A stretch of 64,000 nt of DNA, from positions 1 through 64,000 of the forward strand of contig NZ_JACJSV010000011.1 in the NCBI RefSeq assembly GCF_014698335.1, read 5' to 3'. The position numbers were made by a program, and so were the translations under genes. This DNA is from Microcystis viridis FACHB-1342. GTDB taxonomy: Bacteria; Cyanobacteriota; Cyanobacteriia; Cyanobacteriales; Microcystaceae. This document shows positions 58,501 through 64,000 of this stretch, in pieces (the first letter of the stretch is position 1; each line of letters begins with the position of its first letter). The notes below the pieces were generated by a model that was not told where the DNA came from, did not search any database, and saw only the letters and a list, made by a program, of their open reading frames with translations.

Positions 58501-58904
58501 ATGGAACCAGTTTCTCTGATTATCGCCGCCTTGACTGCTGGTGCGGTTGCTGCGGCTAAAGATACGGCGGAAAAAGGCGTTAAAGATACATATCAAGGTT
58601 TGAAAACCTTGATTAAGCGTAAGTTTGCTAATGATGCTTTAGCACAGGCAATGGTGAGGCAAAACCAGAGGATATCAAGAAAGCTGAAGGTTTGTTAAAA
58701 GATAAAATTGTCGAAGCCGGGGTTGATAAAGATAATGAAATCACTAAATTAGCCCAAGATTTACTAGACAAGCTCCAAGAACAACCCGGTGGACAACAAA
58801 TTATCACCCAAAATATCAGTAATGTTAAATATGCTGCTACCTCTGGCACGGGTAATGCTAGTATTAGCTGCATCACCGAGCATGGCACATCTAAGGATGA
58901 CTGA
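58501..58904 (+). pseudogene. Frameshifted Bell-like effector with C-terminal amyloid-type motif
   Basis: The first frame gives MEPVSLIIAALTAGAVAAAK then DTAEKGVKDTYQGLKTLIK and RKF, the opening typical of Bell-type (HeLo-like, membrane-targeting) domains linked to bacterial NLRs. Near 58640-58655 the pattern moves to another frame (GEAKPEDIKKAEGLLKDKIV, then QDLLDKLQEQPGGQQIITQ) and ends with ISNVKYAATSGTGNASI. A one-base deletion explains it. The C-terminal motif matches the N-terminus of the next gene. Bell role and amyloid function are inferred from known systems. ATG at 58692 could yield the tail alone. Confidence 0.6.
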
Positions 58905-58926
58905 GACTGTATTTTAATTAATCAGG

Positions 58927-60768
58927 ATGGTTGATATGTCAGAACCAAGCGAAATTCAACAAAATATTACAGAAGCTCAATATGCTGCTGCCTCTGGGAC
59001 TGGCAATGCAACCATCACGATTACCAATTACTATTATCGAGAAGAAGCAAGAATAGCCCCTGCTGATTCTGCCGATGTTGCCGATGATAAACTGCCCTGT
59101 CCCTATCGTGGCTTGTTTCATTTTGGGCCAGGAGATGCAGAATACTTTTTTGGGCGCAAAAGCTTTATTAAAACCCTATTTCAGGCAACCCAAACCCGTA
59201 ATTTTATCCCCCTATTAGGTGCGTCGGGAAGTGGTAAATCCTCGGTAGTTTTTGCGGGATTAGTCCCCAAATTGCAACAAGAAAGTCACTGGCAGTTTAC
59301 CCATTTTCGTCCCGGTTCTGACCCTTTTCATGCCCTAGCTTTAGCATTAGTTCCCCTTTATACAACTAATCTAAATGAGACAGAACGCCTCGCCCAAGCG
59401 CGTCAGTTAGCCAATTATTTGCGTGATGGCGACATTCCTCTAGCTGATGTTTTTGCCCAAATCAAACACAATTATCCCAGTGAACGGGTACTGCTAATTG
59501 CCGACCAATTTGAGGAACTTTATACCCTCTGTCCTGATGAAACAATCCGCCGTAATTTTCTCGATAAATTAACTACATTCCCCTTTGAAAGGGTAGGAAT
59601 GGTGTTGGTATTAACTATGCGGGCGGATTTCTTGGGGAATGCTCTTTCCTATCGTCCCTTTGCCGATGTCTTACAAAATACTGACTTGAAATTGGGGCCG
59701 ATGAACCGAGAAGAACTCACAGAAGTTATTGAAAAACCGGCGCAAAAATTGGGGGTGACATTTGAAGCGGGACTGGTGGAGCGCATCCTCGATGATGTGG
59801 AGAGTGAGCCGGGGAATTTGCCATTACTAGAGTTTGCCTTAACGGAATTGTGGCAGCGGCGACAGGGCAAAGAATTAACCCATCTGGCATATACAGAAAT
59901 TGGCGAAGTGCAGGGTGCTTTGGCCCGCCATGCCAATGAAGAATATGACAAGCTGAGTGAGGCGCAACGGAAAGAGGTGCGGCGCATTTTCATCCAATTG
60001 GTACGCCCAGGGGAAGGCACAGAAGATACGCGGCGGCTGGCGACAAAAGCGGAATTGGGGGCGGTAAATTGGGCGCTGGTGAAACAATTGGCGGATGCGC
60101 GTTTAGTTGTCACCAGTCGCAGTGAAAAGGCACAGGTGGAGACGGTGGAAGTGGTGCATGAAGCACTGATTCGCAATTGGGGGGAATTGCGGGGCTGGAT
60201 GGATACAGACAGGGTTTTTCGCGCTTGGCAAGAGCGATTAAGGGCAGGAATGTATCAATGGCAACAGATAGAAAATGGAGACGTAACTGGATGGGATGAA
60301 AGCAGATTGTTGCGGGGTACAGCGTTGGCGGAGGCAGAAGAGAAGCTGAAACAACGTCCAGAGGATTTGAGCGAAGGGGAGCTATTTTATATCCAAGTAA
60401 GTGTAAAACTGCGAGACAAAGAACAAAGGCGGCGAGAACGTGTAAGACGACAGACTGTTTATGTTTATGTACTAGCAGGAGGTTCGATTTTGATTTTAGC
60501 TTTGGGTATATTGATTCAATGGCAGAACGCCGAAAAGCGAAAAGAAATAAATAACCTTGAACGACAACTAGAGTACGAGATAGAGTCCGCGAAAGAACAA
60601 GTAGAGTCCGCGAAAGAACAAGGGAGGACAAGCAAAATTCATGAGAGAGGGAGAATGTGTTACCAACTCCTAAGAGATAGGAATTGGAAACAAGGTTATG
60701 GAACGGTTGAGGAGTATGAAGAAAACAAAAGAAGGTTTGATTATTGTGAGTCGGAATGGGGTAAATAA
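58927..60768 (+). CDS. STAND-type NTPase (nSTAND1-like, NLR-like) with N-terminal amyloid-type motif
   Basis: A 613-residue protein. Residues about 10-35 hold ITEAQYAAASGTGNATITI, a near copy of the effector tail encoded just upstream. The NTPase follows: PYRGLFHFGPGDAEYFFGR, P-loop LGASGSGKSS near 98-106, Walker B VLLIADQFEEL near 190, and a winged-helix/superstructure to about 500. A membrane segment (about 513-535, VYVYVLAGGSILILALGIL) and a short coiled coil end it. Two in-frame TAA codons separate it from WD40 repeats in the same frame. It starts 22 bp after the effector stop. Likely a sensor-switch; inferred. Confidence 0.82.
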   Translation: MVDMSEPSEIQQNITEAQYAAASGTGNATITITNYYYREEARIAPADSADVADDKLPCPYRGLFHFGPGDAEYFFGRKSFIKTLFQATQTRNFIPLLGASGSGKSSVVFAGLVPKLQQESHWQFTHFRPGSDPFHALALALVPLYTTNLNETERLAQARQLANYLRDGDIPLADVFAQIKHNYPSERVLLIADQFEELYTLCPDETIRRNFLDKLTTFPFERVGMVLVLTMRADFLGNALSYRPFADVLQNTDLKLGPMNREELTEVIEKPAQKLGVTFEAGLVERILDDVESEPGNLPLLEFALTELWQRRQGKELTHLAYTEIGEVQGALARHANEEYDKLSEAQRKEVRRIFIQLVRPGEGTEDTRRLATKAELGAVNWALVKQLADARLVVTSRSEKAQVETVEVVHEALIRNWGELRGWMDTDRVFRAWQERLRAGMYQWQQIENGDVTGWDESRLLRGTALAEAEEKLKQRPEDLSEGELFYIQVSVKLRDKEQRRRERVRRQTVYVYVLAGGSILILALGILIQWQNAEKRKEINNLERQLEYEIESAKEQVESAKEQGRTSKIHERGRMCYQLLRDRNWKQGYGTVEEYEENKRRFDYCESEWGK

Positions 60769-60780
60769 AAGTAACACCGT

Positions 60781-61965
60781 GTGCGACTTTTTCAAAACTC
60801 TGATTTCACAAGTATTTCAAAGATACGGACTTGGCACGTTATTAGTGTCAGTTTCAGTCCTGACGGCAAGACTTTGGTGAGCGGTAGTCGGGACAAAACT
60901 ATCAAACTCTGGAATGTAAAAACAGGCAAAGAAATCCGCACCCTCAAGGGGCATGATAGCTATGTCTATAGCGTTAATTTTAGTCCCGACGGCAAGACTT
61001 TGGTGAGCGGTAGTTGGGACAAAACTATCAAACTCTGGAATGTAGAAACAGGCAAAGAAATCCGCACCCTCAAGGGGCATAATAGCCGTGTCAGAAGCGT
61101 TAATTTTAGTCCCGACGGCAAGACTTTGGTGAGCGGTAGTGAGGATAAGACAATCAAACTGTGGAATGTAGAAACAGGCCAAGAAATCGGCACTCTCAGA
61201 GGGCATAATGGAATTGTCTTAAGCGTGAGTTTTAGTAGCGACGGTAAGACCTTAGCTTCTAGTAGTTATGACAATACAATCAAACTGTGGAATGTCGAGG
61301 GAAAAGAAATCCGCACTCTCTCTGGGCATAATAGGGAAGTCAATAGCGTTAATTTTAGTCCCGACGGTAAGAAATTAGCGACCGGTAGTGGTATCTTGAT
61401 ATCTGTTAGAGACAACACAATCAAACTATGGAATGTAGAGACAGGTCAAGAAATCCGCACCCTTCCCTTGCAACTCTACGAGAACACTGGGCATGATAAA
61501 AGTGTCACTAGCGTGAGTTTTAGCCCTGACGGTAAGACATTAGCTTCTGGTAGTTATGACGAGACAATCAAACTGTGGAATGTAGAGACAGGTCAAGAAA
61601 TCCGCACTCTCACTGGGCATAATAGTAATGTCAATAGCGTGAGTTTTAGCCCCGACGGTAAGACATTAGCGACCGGTAGTGATGACGGCACAATCAAACT
61701 GTGGAATGTAGAAACAGGGAAAGAAATTCGCACTCTCACAGGGCATAATAGCACTGTCACTAGCGTGAGTTTTAGCCCCGATGGTAAGACATTAGCGACC
61801 GGTAGTAGTGACGGAACTATCAAACTGTGGAATGGAGAATATGGTTGGGGTTTAGATGGTTTAATGGGGCGGAGTTGCGCTTGGGTACGGGCTTATTTGC
61901 ACAATCCTAATTCTGGTGTTAAGGAGGAGGATAGGCATTTGTGTGATGGGATTGGGGGTAAATAG
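60781..61965 (+). CDS. WD40 repeat protein (sensor part of the NLR-like module)
   Basis: 394 residues with eight WD40 repeats of the SVSFSPDGKTLASGSxDxTIKLWN type, the first lacking its GH dipeptide; they should form one beta-propeller. The C-terminal tail is LMGRSCAWVRAYLHNPN then EEDRHLCDGIGG. It is in frame with the STAND gene, 12 bp beyond its stop, and starts with GTG, so it is either a separate subunit or the broken C-terminal half of a STAND-WD40 protein. The near-identical repeats suggest recent expansion. Confidence 0.8.
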   Translation: MRLFQNSDFTSISKIRTWHVISVSFSPDGKTLVSGSRDKTIKLWNVKTGKEIRTLKGHDSYVYSVNFSPDGKTLVSGSWDKTIKLWNVETGKEIRTLKGHNSRVRSVNFSPDGKTLVSGSEDKTIKLWNVETGQEIGTLRGHNGIVLSVSFSSDGKTLASSSYDNTIKLWNVEGKEIRTLSGHNREVNSVNFSPDGKKLATGSGILISVRDNTIKLWNVETGQEIRTLPLQLYENTGHDKSVTSVSFSPDGKTLASGSYDETIKLWNVETGQEIRTLTGHNSNVNSVSFSPDGKTLATGSDDGTIKLWNVETGKEIRTLTGHNSTVTSVSFSPDGKTLATGSSDGTIKLWNGEYGWGLDGLMGRSCAWVRAYLHNPNSGVKEEDRHLCDGIGGK

Positions 61966-62090
61966 TCAGTATCAGGATTTTGAGGATTAGAGGATTTTCA
62001 GGATGCTCAACCTTAAAAGATTGTTGGGAGTTTCCAAGTAAATAATCCAGTTAATCCTAAAATCCCGTTAATCTTGGTTTAGACTTCTTT

Positions 62091-62306
62091 GTGAGGATAC
62101 AGAAGGATTGTAGGACGATGCAGAAGCATTTTAGGGCGATGCAGAAAGATTGTAGGACAATGCAGGACTTAAACGCTTTAATGGGGCGTAGTTGCGATTG
62201 GGTGCGGGTTTATTTAGAGAATAATATTAATGTCAGGGAGGAAGATAGGCATTTGTGTGATGGGATTGGTACAAAGAATTATCGGACTAAGGAGATTTTG
62301 CCATGA
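62091..62306 (+). pseudogene. Duplicated WD40-protein tail fragment
   Basis: Reads LNALMGRSCDWVRVYLENN and then REEDRHLCDGIG, matching the tail of the WD40 protein that ends at 61965. It is preceded by three to four units of a (C/A)ATGCAGAA..TTGTAGGAC repeat (about 62088-62165) and not by propeller repeats. It is probably the end of a second, deleted WD40 gene. Confidence 0.65.
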
Positions 62307-62590
62307 CTTCCACGAAAGAATAGAGCTAACCAGCTAGGGTAAAATTAGGGTTTCGGCTTATCCTCAACTCAGCTTACCTAGGAATAGGCCGATTTATTTT
62401 GCTAAGGCTATATTTTGAGCAACTTTTGTCAATTTAGCCACAAACAGAAACATAAATCGTAGGTGCGTTAGCCAAAGCGTAACGCAGCAATTTATAGCGT
62501 TTCCTGTTCGCAAGAGGTACATTATCGATGTTGAAAAGTTTAATTAGCAAAGGTTAACTTGTGCCACACAGGTGTGAGAACTGCTATAAT
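62307..62590. other. Intergenic region with a REP-like palindrome
   Basis: No gene. A palindrome-like GGTGCGTTAGCCAAAGCGTAACGCAGC is split at about 62462-62489 (arms TGCGTTA / TAACGCA). ACTAGAAAG-type or promoter-like motifs were looked for and not found. AT-rich otherwise. Confidence 0.35.
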
Positions 62591-62785
62591 GCTCTTCTGG
62601 GACTTTCGGAAATTCCTGACCGAATCCAGATTCTGAAACCCTTGGTTGACAAGTGATCGCTAACTTTTTTTCTAATAAAAACTCAAATTTCGGGTTTCTG
62701 TTAGTTAGCGATAGCTTGAAGGCTTACCCCATAAGAGAGCTAGAGTTTAGAGACTGTAAGACTTTTGCCAGAGTCCCAGAAGAGC
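62591..62785. mobile_element. MITE-like element, family C, complete copy
   Basis: 195 bp with perfect 14-bp inverted ends GCTCTTCTGGGACT and AGTCCCAGAAGAGC. Inside it has CGGAAATTCCTGACC, TTTCTGTTAGTTAGCGA and AGAGAGCTAGAGTTTAGAG. A diverged copy lies at 6290-6475. No coding capacity. Confidence 0.75.
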
Positions 62786-62788
62786 TTT

Positions 62789-62839
62789 ATACTAAATCCG
62801 GTTATTGAAAACTGATTATCTATTACCCGGATTTAGTAT
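62789..62839. repeat. Perfect 13-bp inverted repeat
   Basis: ATACTAAATCCGG (62789-62801) and CCGGATTTAGTAT (62827-62839) flank 25 bases. It lies directly after the family C element and 50 bp before the next gene, so it may form a leader hairpin or be another tiny element. Confidence 0.7.
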
Positions 62840-62891
62840 GAGATATTATAGAGAGGTCTCCAGAAGTCAAATCGTAATCAGGAGTTAGTAT

Positions 62892-63158
62892 ATGCAAGCA
62901 ATCCTTTTAAGCCGTGAAGAAGTTGCTCAACGTGCAGAGAAACTGTACGAAAGCAGAATCCGCCAAGAGGTGGAAGTTGAAGAAAAAATTGGCAAGATGG
63001 TCATCATTGACATTGAAACAGGTGACTACAAAGTTGATGAAAATGGCTTACACGCTGCTGACTTATTGAGCGAGAAACACCCCCATGCTCGGCTCTTTGG
63101 GATCAAAATTGGCTACAACGTTGCTGCCGCTGGTAATGATTCGTTAGTAGTGGCGTAG
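62892..63158 (+). CDS. Conserved hypothetical small protein (possible antitoxin-like)
   Basis: An 88-residue protein: helical N-terminus (SREEVAQRAEKLYESRIRQE), then VVIDIETGDYKVDENG-like beta strands (seen as MVIIDIETGDYKVDENGLHA) and RLFGIKIGYN. I recall this pattern in cyanobacterial small proteins often found beside clan AA aspartic protease genes, as a two-gene unit; no such protease follows here before the transposase debris. Ribosome site CAGGAG lies 8-13 bases before ATG. Function unknown. Confidence 0.6.
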   Translation: MQAILLSREEVAQRAEKLYESRIRQEVEVEEKIGKMVIIDIETGDYKVDENGLHAADLLSEKHPHARLFGIKIGYNVAAAGNDSLVVA

Positions 63159-63460
63159 CCCTCTTGCTTACCTGCTATGAATTATGTAAAATATTTATTA
63201 ATAAAAATAATTGGAACCCGATCAGTCTTTAAACCTCTAGCTTGATCATGACTTTTCTGATAAATATCTTTTTCTGGCTCCTGTCTGGCTTACTCAAATA
63301 TCAGCTCTGGTAGGGTGCGTTCCCTAATGCAAGTATAGTTATGGTTTTCAGCGAATTGTGGGATGCCATGTCGCAGTAAGGTTTTTGCCTTGTGGTGATA
63401 GGCTATTCTCCCTAACGACCGTACAGCCGGCTTGCTTTTTGCTTCGGTAATATGGAATAA
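63159..63460. other. Intergenic region
   Basis: About 300 bp with short frames only. A minus-strand frame (63290-63529) overlaps the transposase remnant and shows no motif. Nothing else recognised. Confidence 0.3.
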
Positions 63461-63796
63461 GATGATAAAACTCCCAATCGAACTTTCAAAACCCACTCCC
63501 CTCCGACGGCTGGCAATGGCAAAACACAAAGCCTGCTTGACCCACAGCGTGCCGAATGCCTTTGGTTAGCTATGGCTGTAGCCACTCTCTGGACGGTTAT
63601 GCTGGGTGGAGAAGCGGAAAATCAATCTCCTGAACCCAATTTAGAGCAACTTCCCCCCCAACATACTGTCTTTAGTAAAACTCTCCACCTCAAACCCTTA
63701 CGTCAGCTTTCTTGTTTTCTTCTGGGTTCTATTACCCTAGTTGCTGATTTACTGAAAGGTTTGTCGATTCACCTTCATCGGAAATTTTGGGTCTGA
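63461..63796 (+). pseudogene. Transposase C-terminal remnant (IS4-like)
   Basis: The frame reads DPQRAECLWLAMAVATLWTV then QLSCFLLGSITLVADLLKGL, the C-terminal region of IS4-type transposases found in cyanobacteria. A stop comes before any N-terminal part and the DDE core is absent. An ATG at 63572 is internal and not a real start. No inverted ends identified. Confidence 0.55.
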
Positions 63797-63820
63797 AACC
63801 CCGCCGTTCTAGGTTGGCTT

Positions 63821-63993
63821 TACGTTAGAATTAAAAGGCCAGTCTCGAAAACCAAGTGGACGGCGCAGCACCTTGAAAACTCGGCTTAGGGGGTTCCGAC
63901 CGGAAAAGCTTGGCTGGGTAAAAAGTCGCGCGCAACAAGTACAAGAAGCTATAGGCGGTCAACGTACCGTGGGACACACGGAATCGGGCTTCT
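63821..63993 (+). other. Open fragment at the window edge, possible TnpB remnant
   Basis: A frame without start codon runs GQSRKPSGRRSTLKTRLRGF, then a Lys/Gln-rich part, and ends RTVGHTESGF and TGA. The GRRST and VGHTxSGF patterns recall the C-termini of IS605/IS607 TnpB proteins, but the match is weak and the region is cut by the window end. Confidence 0.25.
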
Positions 63994-64000
63994 GAAATGG

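Noticed and set aside
63841-64000. Group II intron or structured RNA at the right edge
   Set aside because: No domain V-type hairpin or intron boundary could be seen; a continuous open frame fits transposase debris better.

Overview
The window is chromosomal DNA from a unicellular, Microcystis-like cyanobacterium. Evidence for a cyanobacterium: a photosystem II assembly factor (Psb28), the chloroplast/cyanobacterial ribosomal protein PSRP-3 (Ycf65), the PanC-Cmk fusion enzyme typical of cyanobacteria, a CruP-type lycopene cyclase paralogue, a SigA-type principal sigma factor, and very frequent GCGATCGC (HIP1) octamers. The Microcystis leaning is an inference from the many short repeat families, small inverted-repeat elements and decayed toxin-antitoxin genes; no alignment was run.

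Layout. 1-9500 is mostly housekeeping: Fe-S carrier, mraY, a mutT-type Nudix gene, PSRP-3, ATP synthase epsilon/beta and a ClpC-type ATPase without the usual middle domain. It is interrupted at 5.4-6.2 kb by a small toxin-like/partner gene pair. 9.7-13.6 kb is an accessory island of broken and intact toxin-antitoxin loci: a decayed HigBA type, DUF6883-DUF4926, a truncated DUF2283 gene, BrnTA, YefM-YoeB and a frameshifted PIN toxin. 14.4-22 kb holds rnz coupled to a giant tubulin-like gene, then argF and malQ. 22-30 kb holds conserved hypotheticals, a DUF4351-type protein, a helix-turn-helix regulator, a YdeP/FdhF-like molybdopterin enzyme, an LprI-like protein and tRNA-Gly. 31.1-36.1 kb is a predicted conflict (defence-like) cluster: a trypsin-co-occurring domain protein, a trypsin-ATPase fusion and a membrane ATPase with a long Gly-Val tandem repeat, followed by a DUF4926 gene and DUF6883 debris. 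36.6-49 kb is core metabolism and photosynthesis: panC-cmk, a phosphodiester glycosidase, a phasin-like protein, FKBP, psb28, a degenerate DinG-like protein, cruP, leuA and sigA. 49.3-51.8 kb is an AT-rich insertion with a 701-residue protein carrying a HEPN-like motif between gene fragments. 51.9-58.3 kb has a PucC-family transporter, a pentapeptide-repeat protein, a hybrid response-regulator/kinase and a Ca2+ P-type ATPase. 58.5-62.3 kb is an NLR-like module: a frameshifted Bell-like effector, a STAND NTPase with a matching short motif, and a WD40 repeat protein. The right end is repeats and transposase debris.

How the genes fit together. Two regions look like regulated immunity or cell-suicide modules. 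The first (58.5-62.3 kb) pairs a short membrane-active-effector-like protein with a STAND receptor. Both carry the motif YAAxSGTGNAxI, at the effector C-terminus and the receptor N-terminus, which is the arrangement expected for amyloid-templated signalling. The second (31.1-35.4 kb) couples a protease-ATPase to a membrane ATPase, and inverted copies of a promoter-like repeat lie at both ends. Around these, small inverted-repeat elements (three families) and short tandem repeats separate many genes and mark past rearrangement.
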